Assembly (NCBI GenBank): GCA_018350325.1
Contig: JAEVLN010000019.1
Location: forward strand, 434,001-498,000
DNA: 64,000 bases
Direction: 5' to 3'
Origin: Globodera rostochiensis
Lineage: Eukaryota > Nematoda > Chromadorea > Rhabditida > Heteroderidae
In this document: positions 53,703-64,000 of the stretch, piece by piece
How positions within the stretch are numbered: the stretch's first letter is position 1
Layout of the letters: the number at the start of each line of letters is the position of its first letter
Program-made: the position numbers and the translations under genes
The notes under the pieces: generated by a model
Database searches by the model: none
What the model was told of the DNA's origin: nothing
Seen by the model: only the letters and a program-made list of their open reading frames with translations

Positions 53703-56700
53703 TTAAACCCTATAGCCATTCAAATGCTCGTCCTCGTCGTGATTGAGAATTTCTGTTTTGGAAAGTTTGTGTTAAATCTGCAATATTTCAGTCGTTGCTT
53801 ACGTGTCGGCATGGACTCTTCACGGACTTTAATCGCCACTTCTTCCGGCAAACGATCCTTTTGATCAGAGTCAACGTTTTGCTGATCAAAACTATTCACC
53901 ATAAATTCTAAATGCTCAATTTCACCCAACAAATGATTTGATCGATCAACAATTGCCGACAAATATTCTTTTTTGTCAACGTTTTGTGCCATATATTTCT
54001 TCTGATAATTTTGATCAACGCTATCCGGTACCCTTTGACTACTAACTTTGTCATGCAAAAATTCTTCCTTCCGATCAAATTTGTCCGCAACGGATGCTTT
54101 CTGATCAGCTTTATCCATCAAACAGTCTTTGTGCTGTTGCTGTTGATCAAAATTGTCCACAAAGGATGCTTTCTGATCAGCTTTATCCATCAAACAGTCT
54201 TTGTGCTGTTGCTGTTGATCAAAATTGTCCACAAAGGATGCTTTCTGATCAGCTTTATCCATCAAACAGTCTTTGTGCTGTTGCTGTTGATCAAAATTGT
54301 CCACAAAGGATGCTTTCTGATCAGCTTTATCCATCAAACAGTTCTTGTGCTGTTGTTGCTGATCAAAATTGTCTGGCCACCAATTTTGTTCGGCTTCAAC
54401 TTGATCTGCTCTACTCTTTGGCAAACTTTCCTTTCTCTCTGGCGTTTGGGGCAAATATTCTTCTTCCTCAACTTTAACAGCCAAATGTTGCTGCTCGTCG
54501 TCCATTTTGTCCAATAAAATGCTTTGATTTAATTCAGCAATATTTGTAAAAATTAATTGAACGTTCGCTTTATGTGCCGCCTCTTTAATTGCTTTCAAAA
54601 ATGGGGCACTGATTTTTGGCGTTTCATTTTTTGTTTTGGAATCGGCGCCTTCCTTTTCGGCATTGTCGTCCAATTGGAAAGTGTTCGTCGTCAACGCATT
54701 AATTAGGTCATTATCAATTTCGCTAATATTGTTTAAATGACCCTCCTCAGAGATCAGTCCGACTGCATTCACAGCAAAGATTTTGCACAATGTTTGGCGA
54801 ATTTTTGCAGAACCATTTACGCCCAAAACTAAAAATTTATGATTTTTTTTAAAAATATATTTTTTATAAACAAAAATATATAAAAATGTTTTCCCTCTGT
54901 ACCCTTTTTGAAGGCGTCCAATTTGCCATTTTTCAACAGCCTTGTGAACTCTGTCCGATGCAATTGGCCAATCCATCCCAAAAGTGCGTCCAATTCATCA
55001 TTATTTTGTGCCTTTTTTTTGTTATCTTCTTCCATTATTGTCCTCCATTCCCGAAACATATTTTTCTTTGAATTTTTTTGATTCCCCAAATTGTTCTCAA
55101 TCATTTTTTTTGTTTCCAAAAACAATTTTTCTCTCAAAAATTGTTCGGAATTTATCAAAGCCGCTTCATTCTCGTCAAAAATTGGATCATAAATTCTATC
55201 AGAAATATAATTTCTGATCCGATCGAAAAGAGACGAGTTACTAAGTCGTGTTTTAAGCCAACGCACAAACACTGCCAAATCTGCGCCCAATTTGTGACTA
55301 TTACTCTCAATTTTGTCATTTTGAAACATCACAATCAAATAATGCACCCAAAGGAATTCGTCGTTAATCAAAGCTAAAATAGTCAACAAAAAATTAGCGA
55401 AAAAAATACTAATAATACATATAATAATTAACTAAATTTATTCATTAGAGTGGGGACACGAAGACCAGCAGGTTCGGTGGTCGACTTTTTCGCGTAACGC
55501 AATTTTAACCATTTAAATAAGTAAGTGGCAACACTTAGAAATTAGAAATATGTTTGAATTAAAGTACGGTAAAATAAAAAGCCGGGAACTAATGAGGCGG
55601 AAGGGCGGGACCAAAACCGGGAATCCCGTACTTTTCCTGCGGGAATCTCGTTCCCCAGTTTGAATCAGAGTTCAGCAGAGTCGGGACTGAGAGTGAAATG
55701 TGCCGTATTGGGACGGAAATCTTCCTTTACGGAATTTTTATTTTTGTTCCTAGTCCGGTTTTTTTGGCCAGGATTTGAACACGTTTCCTACCCCCGGTTT
55801 CCTTAAAATTCCGAACTCGCTCAGCTCAATTTGAAATAATTCAACTGACAATTGAACTACCCGGAATCCGGGGGATCGGCTAATTCTGACTTGTCTAAGC
55901 CCAACATTCGCCTAAGGCGTTGTTACCATTAACCGCAAATACTTGTGCCAATCCGTGCATTCCTTCCACCTCTTCTAGCCGTTTTTTTGTGCCGACCAAT
56001 CGCAAAAGTCGTGTCTTCGCCCCGGGGTATTTGAAGAGTGATTTGAACGAGTCGGAGTCAATTTGTGGCGCAATGTCTAAGATGGTTTGAGTGAACTCAG
56101 CACCAAGTTGTGATTCAATGGCCTCCTCCAGCAATTGCGCCTGCACTCGCCCATCTTCACATTCGTCCGTCCGCAATTTTTTCACCGCTTTTTCCGTTAG
56201 TGTATCGGCATTTTGTTCATTAAAAGCAGAGACGAATTTGGCGATTTTGATCATCACACAGATTTGAAGGGTCGAGCCAAAGTGCAGTAAAGCGTCCCTT
56301 CGGGCATCATTCGCTTTGGCCACGAGGGCGTTAAGCCCCGAAATTTTCTTCAGCGAAACATTTGCTGATTCATTGCTTTGGAAGTGCAACGGCACTAAGC
56401 GCATAAGCTTGACCATCACTGCCGTCGCAAACTGCAAAAACGCGTTCTTGTACTGCTCGGAGTCGCTTCTGTTCATCATCAGTTGTTGAATGCGAACGTA
56501 AGCTGTTGTGTTTAGCCGAATATCTGAAATGATTAATTATTTATAATAAAGAAACTTTAATTTGAAGCACAAACCAACTCGTAGGACGTCCGGAAATGCA
56601 TTCTCCAAAAGTGTCATATATTTGACATGGACAATTCTGTTCAAAATTTTTTTCGCTTCTCCAAAATTTGTCACTTCGTGGCACATAAAATATCGAAAAT

Positions 56701-57636
56701 GTTCGCTTATTTCCAAAAGTTCCATCATATTTTGTCCATTGACGACAAATATTTTCGACGGATTGAACAAACGTTTCAAAATTTGAGCACTCACTTCAAT
56801 ATCGTCGCAGTCCACAAATTCTAGCTGAAATTATTTGATGCTAATTGGTGTTTAAAAAAATAATCAAAATTCATATTACATAGCAATCATTTCTCAAAAT
56901 TTAATCCAAAATATACAAAACATATTTAGGTATATGCAAATGTCGACCTGAATGATGTCCAAAACTCGACTTTCTTCCAAATATTTTTTCCATTTTTCAT
57001 TTATCAACTCATCTTCGGCATATTGCTTCATGAATTCGAGGATTGTTACGCCGTATTTATACAATAAACAAATCAAAAATTCGTATTTTTCCGAATTTTT
57101 TATTATTTCATCGCTTTTATACCTTCCGATTTCAACTAAAAAGCCAGTTTTATTCACTTTTACGCCTAATTCACTTGCAAATTCCAACATTCCGCTAAGT
57201 TTTCTATGCAAATTCCATTTTAGAGATTTCATTTGAAATTTCCATGTGATTTCATTCGAAACATCGCCCATTTCGAGAATGTAACGTTTGAAATTGGCCA
57301 CTAATTCGGCGCCTTCGTCGTCTGAAGAAGAAAGAATTTAAATTTATTTAAAATGTGAAATTATTTTTATTGAACAAAAATGTTTTGTAATTAATTAATA
57401 CCTTTTAATGAATTTGTCGGCTTTTCCCCACTTTTCCCTTTTTCTGGACATTGATGCGTTATTTGAATTGTTTTTTGTTTTGAATTGTTCGTCGAGTGTT
57501 CTTTTTGCATACTTTTGCTTTTCACCCTTTGGTTTTTGCCACCGGACACAAAATTTGATGAAATATTAATAATTATTATAATGATAAATAAGAAATTGAC
57601 AAAAAACATTTTAGGGGTTTTTCTTTTGCACGACAT
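53703..57636 (-). CDS. Secreted (signal peptide) helical-module protein with Gln-rich repeats
   Basis: Exon 1 encodes MSCKRKTPK followed by the signal-like MFFVNFLFIIIIIINISSNF. It then runs ITHQCPEKGKSGEK to SLK|DDEGAELVANFKRYILEM in phase. Module exons: VNGQNMMELLEISEHFRYFM ending LENAFPDVLRVG; a large exon with YPGAKTRLLRLVGTKKRLEE; then AVN|ALINDEFLWVHYLI (phase 1, alignable with the neighbour gene); HKLGADLAVFVRWLKTRL; and RTEFTRLLKNGKLDAFKKG. The last large exon starts VLGVNGSAKIRQTLCKIF and holds four copies of a 24-residue unit DNFDQQQQHKDCLMDKADQK + ASFV. The end is ILNHDEDEHLNGYRV. Homology to the N-terminal part of the poly(A) polymerase gene runs block by block, so an ancestral module was duplicated. 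It may be a separate secreted protein or the N-terminus of one giant gene. No known domain was recognised. Confidence 0.65.
54082..54372 (-). repeat. Coding minisatellite: 72-bp unit, 4 copies
   Basis: Four near-identical 72-bp units encode the in-frame 24-residue Gln/Asp-rich repeat of the helical-module gene. Each unit contains CTGATCAG and a CAACAGCAACAGCAC-type Gln stretch on the coding strand. Confidence 0.93.
55565..55870. repeat. Degenerate CGGGAATCCCG element
   Basis: This is GC-rich sequence with repeated GGGAATCCCG, CGGGAATCTCG and CCGGTTT motifs, lying in the intron between the AVN and LINDEF exons. It is similar in character to the elements at about 7000-7260 and 21745-21835. Confidence 0.5.
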
Positions 57637-58489
57637 TTCTGAACAAAAGATTTGTGTAGGTAAATGAAATTTTAATAAACAAAAAAGAATATTTTAATAT
57701 AATATATCCACCTAATTATTGTTAAAAGAAATATAATTTTGTATAACAATTCATTCAATCTTTTTTATAATGCATAAAAATGGTTAACAATTCATTCTTT
57801 TAAAATGCATAAAAATGGTTAACAATTCATTCAATCTTTTAAAATGCATAAAAATGGTTAACAATTCATTGAATCTTTTAAAATGCATAAAAATGGTTGG
57901 CAAATCGATAAAATCCAGCATAATAATATGCACACGCTGCCCATGATTCTGATGAAGCCATGCGGAAATTGCTTGCTACAAATTTGAGTGCTTACAAATT
58001 AATGATGCGTAATTAATTTTAAAAATGTTATGTTAATCATTACTTGCCCTTTCTTAATAATTTTGGGAATACCTAACTACGGTTCTCCTGCATTTTATGA
58101 GTCCAATAAAATTTTGTATCTAATCCAATCAAACTGTAATTAACTTCTACCGCAAAAGAACATCCAAATGTTGAATTCGGGATTCGGAATCCACAAAACT
58201 CGGATCGTATTCTACGCATAATTATCTCTAGAAAAATTCTAGCATTGCCCAACAAATGAAATTACGGCTTTATGAATCAATCGTTACACAAACATTCTGA
58301 GAGATACAATCGTCCGACAAATATGTACAATACAATAATCGTTACACAAATATTCTGAGCAATACAGCTCGATCGACAAATATGTACAATACAATCAATG
58401 GATACAATGCAAACATTCTGAGCAATACATACAATACAATCTCACTCGGCAAATATTCCTAACCCACAACAAATGTTAATCCCGACTAT
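57637..58489. other. Intergenic region with two short tandem repeats
   Basis: 57744-57897 carries about four copies of a 39-bp unit TTAACAATTCATTCAATCTT + TTAAAATGCATAAAAATGG. 58262-58445 has about three copies of a 60-bp unit around CGACAAATATGTACAATACA and ATTCTGAGCAATACA. No gene was recognised. Confidence 0.7.
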
Positions 58490-59688
58490 TCATTCCTCCG
58501 GCGCCTTGTGAAGATCGTCAAACCAACGCACAAACTCTTCGTCCGTCATCATCGTATAATAGAAGAGCTCCTTCTGTTGTGCGCTCACTAAAAAAACTCA
58601 ATAAACTGTGAAAAATTTGTGCATTTATTTACCGCACCGTTTCCGTTTCTGCTCGGCGTGGCGTTCTGCTGATCCTTTTGCGCATTGTTAAGCGTCTCCA
58701 ACTGTTTGTCCAACAACGCCTTCGACGAAAAACGACTGAACCCATTGCTGTGGGTGGTGAAATAGGCGCAACGGAATTTGAACTCGTCCACCGAAGTGCG
58801 TCCACAAGCGCAAAACAAATGGGTGATCGGAGCCTGTTGAAAAGAAATGCATGGTTTGAATCGATCTGATTCTGACAATGATTGACTTACTTCTTCTTGC
58901 TTCACGAAAGATATTGTCTGTCCACAGTCGTCGCAGCCCCACACAAAGTCGTCGTCCGGACATTTGCCGCCCAGAGACTTGCGGAGCGGACACGGCAGAA
59001 CGCACGGCAACAACTGCTGATCAGCTGCAGGCACTGCTCCAACTTCAATCTTCTGAGCATGTTCAATCTGAAAGATAAACTTATTTAAGCATTTACTTAA
59101 TTTATCAAAATCAAATGACCGACCCGAGCGGTGCAGATCGCCAACTTTTCAATCTCAGCCGTCACACAGTCCAATGTCAGCACCTGGTCACTGCCGCGCA
59201 TTGTGATCAGACGTGGGCCGAGTTCAGGGTAGCCTTCCAATGAGCGAATGGCATCCGGTATTTCGGCATTCGGTTCACGCAGCAACGGTTCCAAGTCCAC
59301 GAAAATGCAGTTGTCGCGTCCAATGGCCATTTTGAAAAGTTGCGACAAGCGGAACTGAAAAAAAAAACAAGATTTGCCTCGGAATCACTGGCTTGGATTA
59401 TCCAGACCCAAAACAGATTCATTTATTTAAGTACTTACAAGGAAACGATCATTGGTTGTAGACGCTTGTTCGTAGAACAGAAGGATGTTGTGCAAGGTGT
59501 CTGCATTCGGAGTGTTCAGCACGTCCTCAAGCCGTTGATCAGCAGTAGAAATGTAGCGGATCCCTGAAAATCAAAGATTACTGCTGATGGTTAATGATGT
59601 TGTAGTTATTACCCTCCGCCTTCAATTTTTTGATCAGCTCCTCTCTTTTCTCGATCTGAAGCAGCTCGTTCGCTTCGTTTTCCATGTG
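58490..59688 (-). CDS. Zinc-ribbon-like hypothetical protein
   Basis: The start is MENEANELLQIEKREELIKK, and six exons follow with good phases: GIRYISTADQRLEDVLNTP, LHNILLFYEQASTTNDRF, RLSQLFKMAIGRDNCIFVDL, RGSDQVLTLDCVTAEIEKL, VWGCDDCGQTISFVKQEE, FCACGRTSVDEFKFRCAYFT and the end MTDEEFVRWFDDLHKAPEE. Cys pairs CDDC and CAC...C with a nearby His (TTHSNG) suggest one or two zinc ribbons. There is no signal peptide or TM, so it is probably cytosolic or nuclear. The clean exon structure says the gene is real, but no family was recognised; nucleic-acid or protein binding through the zinc sites is only inference. Confidence 0.72.
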
Positions 59689-60307
59689 TGGGTGTGATGT
59701 TTGTCGACTAAAATGTGAAATGAATGAACTGTTAAAAGTTAAAGCAAAAGAAACTTACGCAAAAGAAGTTGATGGGAACAGAAGTCGTTTGTCGTCTCCG
59801 GAATTGCAGAATTGTCGTTGGATTCAAAGTGATTACATCAAGCGAAGTGAGCCTCCTTTTATAGACCCAAACATTGCAATATTTCATTGAAAAAGATATG
59901 TTCATCTTCAAATCGCATATATAAACCACACAATTCCGACAAATTTGTCCACATCAGTATTCCAGCAAGCAGCAAAATGCTTTAATAGTTACTTATGGCT
60001 CGCGCAAAAAGTTTTAGACTATTTTAACAAAGTGCATAAAAAAAGAGCAAATGCACTAAACATTAACAACATAAAATTGTGAAATTTGATCCAAAATATT
60101 GTCAATATGTAGAACATCCCGGTCTATAACGGAATCAGTTCTAAAAAGATACAAAAGAACGATTTATCTGTTCTCTTTGTAAAAAAAGTTCATTTGAAAA
60201 AAAATCGCTGTCTTTCTCAATTTCTGGAAAATAAAGTAACAAAAACTTTATTCTATCTTCTTCAGAAATATTTAATACTTAATGAAGACGGAACGGAGGA
60301 CAACGAT
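59689..60307. other. Intergenic region, no gene seen
   Basis: This is AT-rich sequence upstream of the zinc-ribbon gene (its probable promoter) and downstream of the receptor gene. Confidence 0.5.
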
Positions 60308-62195
60308 TTAAACGCAGTTAAAAAAATGCAAAATGGTTTTTTCTAAAGACATGTTTAAAAGCCTATTCAAAGATAGGTTTCTTTGGTTCAGCAAGCGTCT
60401 CTTTTCCGTTGATTGACGCCACATGTACTCGTCCATGTACCCTGACATCATGTCACGAAGGGTCCCCAAAAATCTGTCCACAATCAAGGGATTGTTCGAA
60501 ATTGCCACTGGGCCTGGAGAAGCCGAAAATGTTGGTGTGCTTGTTCCTGCACTGTTGGCTTCGTATTTTTTTGTAGTCGTCTGTTTCGCTTCAAAAAGTA
60601 CAAATACGTGGCCAGCGTAATGACGGCATGCAACGACAAAATCTTATCAAAATGTCACGTTTAAAGACGCAAATATGGCATTTGATACCAATTGAATGCC
60701 TTCATAAGAGCGATTGTACACCAGCAGGCCCATGGCGTCCTTGTCGATGCGCACGTAAGCGGAAAGGACAATGAAAATGGTGAAGAACAGCGAGTAAGAA
60801 AAGTCCAGCGGGAATAGCATACGAATTGTCATAATGTTTTCGTTAGCTTGATAACTTTGGCTTAAATTGTACACCATTCTGGCCCTGAAAAGTCCAAATT
60901 AATGAAATTTAATTTCGATTGAAATTTCGGCTCGCGAATTAAACAATTAAAAATTAATTCCATCGCCTTTTGAATGGATTATATTTATTGCATTTTATCT
61001 TTTCGTTACTTTGCAATTTGTACCACCAGTTTGTTGAGTCGAATCAGCACATAATCGGCCAGCGAAACGCAAGTGACAAGGAAAAGGAAGAAGTAATGGA
61101 TGTTGATGAACACTTGCGCATTGTACTTAGTGGTCATACTGTAAGTGTTACGTCAAACAGAACAAAACACCGTATCCCCCCGGCTACAAAAACTGTGAAA
61201 GTACCTTAGGTAAACCAAAGGCTTTGAGAAGGTTACGGTGTCCTGCAGCGAAGTGCACACAATGTACACGGAAAATAGTGCTGTGATTAGCCACTAAAAA
61301 AAATATCTTTTTAAAACAAAAACAAAAAAAAATGTTTTAAAAATTCACCAAAAAAATGATGCCTCCGATTCCGCATTTAAAGCCCTCCTTCTCATATCTC
61401 CTCACAAAAATGGTCGCTCGAACGCGTTCAATCTTATAAGCAAATAAATATTAGGGATGTTCGAGACTTGAAATTTACCGAGAATCGAGACCGAGAAATG
61501 ACACCGAGGACCGAGACCGAGAAATGACCCCGAGACTCGAGACCGAGACCAAAAAACCGAGAAATTTCTCGATTCGGGAACCGAGACCGAGAATCTCGAA
61601 CATCCCTAATAAATATGTTGCTGCTTTTTACCATTAAAAACATAAATTTTTTGTACCATAATTGCAAAGTGAAAAAGTGGAGAAGCGATCAAATAAATGT
61701 ACGCGGGCATTCGAAGCAAATACGCGAGCCAAACTGGGGTCAAATATTGACACGGGTCCGTGTAGGTTACGGCAATTAGCTGAAAAGAATAAAATTCATT
61801 TATTTTAAAAATGAATTTGAAAGTGCCAAATATCGCATTGAAGTGATCATGTAGGACAATGCAAAAATGGCATATAAGAAGAACACGTTTAGCAACATCA
61901 ACTAAAAATTGGGGCTCAAATTCAATTTTAAATTGATTTAATCATATTTAGATTTCATTTAGTAAATAAAACATAGCGAAAATGCCTTTAAATTTCCATG
62001 CAATGGCACACATCGCTTTTTGACAATAAACGCAAAAATGTTTGCAAGCAGCAAAAGGATAGCCAATCCGGTGATTGTATGAGCCAAACGGACGAAAACA
62101 TAGCCAGAATTGGTGCCATAAAGTTGGGCCTCAACACAATCCGGGTCGGACGACGAATTTTGAGGGATGGACAACGACGACGAATTATCGTACAT
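60308..62195 (-). CDS. Sra/Srab-like 7TM chemoreceptor, C-terminus doubtful
   Basis: The N-terminus MYDNSSSLSIPQNSSSDPDC is Asn/Ser-rich and likely glycosylated. It is followed by TM1 (AHTITGLAILLLLANIFAF), CVPLHGNLK, LMLLNVFFLYAIFALSYM, DPCQYLTPVWLAYLLRMP, WLITALFSVYIVCTSL, YFFLFLVTCVSLADYVLI, and the family-typical cytosolic RARMVYNLSQSYQANENI before TM6 (FPLDFSYSLFFTIFIVLS). The YNLSQSYQxxEN motif is seen in Sra/Srab/Srb receptors. After FASLN the frame hits TGA TAA; TM7 (ILSLHAVITLATYLYFL) lies in another frame and a long tail (ISNNPLIVDRFLGTLRDMM...FNCV) returns to the first. Either a weak intron skips this, or homopolymer indels (TTTT, TTTTT) have broken the gene. Expected in chemosensory neurons if intact. 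Confidence 0.65.
61450..61610. mobile_element. Short TIR element with GACCGAGA repeats
   Basis: ATTAGGGATGTTCGAG at 61450-61465 is the exact reverse complement of CTCGAACATCCCTAAT at 61595-61610. The interior is a degenerate repeat of GACCGAGAAATGA and GAGACCGAGA. It lies in an intron of the Sra/Srab-like gene. Flanking AAAT on both sides could be a target duplication. Confidence 0.8.
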
Positions 62196-63376
62196 AATTA
62201 AACAAGTAATTAACTGTTTGTTGTTCAGACTAAACACGAAATGTTTTAATTTTATTTAAGATTTAAGAAAATGACGCCACAAATTGTTTGGAATGGAAAT
62301 GGGTAATTAATTAATTTCCTTTACAAATATAAATGAAATAAATTTTAAAATTAACTCTTCAGCAAAATCTTTGAGAAATAAAGTTTAAAATATTGTGTTG
62401 GTCCAACGCACAAACGAGAAAACTTGAAAGTTGTGCCATTTGTTGGAACATGATAAGTACCAGTGCCCCATTTATATGGATATGAATTTGCCAATGGCAA
62501 TAAAATATGAACCAATTTGTGCTCGTGTGAAATTAATTATACCATTCTTAGTTTAAAAGTTAAATTTTCCCAAAATGAACGCGTGTGAAATTAAAGAGAA
62601 AATGTTCAAAGTTGTGAAAACATTGTGGGAAAACGGAACCTTTTGGGTCAAATTACATACAAACAAATTCGATAAAATTATTCCTTCTTTCATTTTAATT
62701 CATCGTCTTTTTAAACTTCCTATTTCCACCATAGAGAAAGATACGGCAAAGTGATAAACTCCCCTTGAGAATTGCTGTCAAAAAGAGCAAAATCGGATGG
62801 ATTGGAAGATTGAGGGTGAGGGGAATATTATGCAACGGATCACTTCTCGAGAATGACCTCTCGAGAGGAGGACGGCGAAGAAGCACCAAAGGGAAGTGTG
62901 AAGAGGAACAGACTAAACGGGATTTTGGGGGTGGTAAGTTTGGGTAAGTGTGCTCATTTGGAGGTGGTAATGGCACTTTGGGAAGGGAGGGCGAGTCGCA
63001 TTTTCAATTTTTGCCAGAATGGATGACCAAGGGTTAGTTAAATCGGTCAGCAAATTGATTTTGGTTGAGGCCATATTCAACTCCCCAAATGCATTGATTT
63101 GGCCAAGTCACTTCACTCAAAACGAAGGGACGGAGAGAGAACCCCTTATTTCAAATTTCCATCATGAATCAAATTGCGGAAACAGTGAAATTTTTTCAAC
63201 ATAAGCAAGCTAAACAGTGAATTGTAAGCAGATAAGTAAGTGATCGGACAAATACATAAGCACAATTTGCATAAATATCTCTGGTCAATGCCGTAAAAGG
63301 AAATGGAATTTAAATCCAAAAACTCTCAAAAATTCGAACTCAACTTTGCTGCTACCCCGGCCAATCTTCTCCAACT
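62196..63376. other. Intergenic region, no convincing gene
   Basis: This is AT-rich sequence. A short plus-strand ORF starting at 62575 (MNACEIKEKMFKVVKTLW..., about 59 codons) has no recognisable motif and may be chance. Purine-rich sequence lies at 62800-62990. Confidence 0.45.
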
Positions 63377-64000
63377 TCAGTTTCTGTCCATCTGCTGAGT
63401 GTGCGTGGCCAATTGGTTGTTGCTCACGTCCAAAAGCGACTTCTGCTGACTTGGCTGAGTCTGCGGCTGAAACGAAAAACAAATCAAAATAGGCCCCTTA
63501 AGCGTTTTGTCCAAACCTTTCCCATCAGCGAACGGTGAATGTGCGGAATAACTCCGCCGCCAGCAATTGTACCTTTTATCAGGGAGTCAAGCTGAAAACG
63601 GGGGACAAAATAGGCCCGGCAAAGAGTTCGGCTTCAAAATTACAAAAATTAATGAAAAGCAAGCGACATTCTGAACTTCTGTAAGGCGTCTGGTTCTGAT
63701 TTTCTAAAGCCAACCCCCAGAAAAAAGAGACTACAACTCCAGTTCAATCTGTTAATTTGGAATCTTGGTTAGGATTCAAAAAAACATGTTGTTGACCTGG
63801 ATTCTTTGTGGAAGCTGACCCCAAACCAAAAAAATTCCATTTGACGAAAAACCAGAAAAATTTTGCTTTTGCTTGGGCCGAACCTCCCCCCGGAAATTTT
63901 TCAGGTTACGCCTCTGTCTAAAACGCCCACCTCCTCGTCTCCACGGATGGCCAAATGCAAGTGTCGCGGTGTCACCCGCTTCACCTTCAGATCCTTGGAC
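63377..64000 (-). CDS. htz-1: Histone H2A.Z variant, 3' part (runs off window)
   Basis: This is the replication-independent histone H2A.Z, which replaces H2A in nucleosomes near promoters. From the window edge the exon reads [20 protein letters not shown] + DEE, then after a ~330-bp intron [20 protein letters not shown] + SLMGK. These are the characteristic H2A.Z docking-domain sequences ([15 protein letters not shown]). The last exon encodes an unusual Gln/Ser/Thr-rich tail [20 protein letters not shown] + THTQQMDRN. Animal H2A.Z tails are usually short and Lys/Gly-rich. The histone-fold start lies beyond position 64000. Splice phases agree at both introns. Confidence 0.92.

Overview
The window is eukaryotic nuclear DNA from a nematode. 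The evidence is a nematode cuticle collagen, two transthyretin-like (TTL) genes, two chemoreceptor-type 7TM genes (Srt and Sra/Srab style), short introns (often 45-60 bp) ending in TTTCAG/TTTTAG/TTTAAG, and the nematode telomere hexamer TTAGGC at the left edge. Noncoding DNA is AT-rich but carries many long poly-G/poly-C runs. No nematode genus is proven by the sequence; a tylenchid (possibly plant-parasitic) worm is only an impression.

Layout. 0-4 kb: a terminal-inverted-repeat element, a UDP-glycosyltransferase gene with no recognisable first exon, and a tiny secreted-peptide gene. 4.4-9.3 kb: a rearranged methylthioribulose-1-phosphate dehydratase (MtnB/APIP) locus with two full copies, an inverted truncated copy, and a 41-residue ORF sharing its last exon and 3' flank with one copy. 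9.6-13.2 kb: tyrosine-rich small genes and an Srt receptor. 13.7-18.5 kb: an acid-sphingomyelinase-like phosphodiesterase and a cuticle collagen with a very large Gly/Ser/Ala insert. 19-25.5 kb: two small unknown genes and an otopetrin-type channel. 25.8-34 kb: class-III-like alcohol dehydrogenase, a second complete UGT, two TTL genes, and a SIX-class homeobox gene. 36-45.5 kb: glutamate carboxypeptidase II (M28), a secreted protein of unknown family, and a type-B carboxylesterase. 45.7-57.6 kb: a large minus-strand block in which a canonical-type poly(A) polymerase core is joined to a duplicated helical module; the other module copy begins with a signal peptide. 58.5-64 kb: a zinc-ribbon protein, an Sra/Srab-like receptor, and the 3' part of histone H2A.Z.

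The genes do not form one pathway. UGTs, ADH, carboxylesterase and GCPII are scattered metabolic or detoxification genes, and MtnB belongs to methionine salvage. What ties the window together is how it evolves: introns have repeatedly grown by tandem duplication of units that contain a splice site, TIR elements with self-complementary interiors sit in introns, and local duplication/inversion has rebuilt gene ends. All gene models come from reading conceptual translations and splice phases by eye; exon borders should be treated as approximate unless a phase check is quoted. No tRNA, rRNA or CRISPR was recognised.
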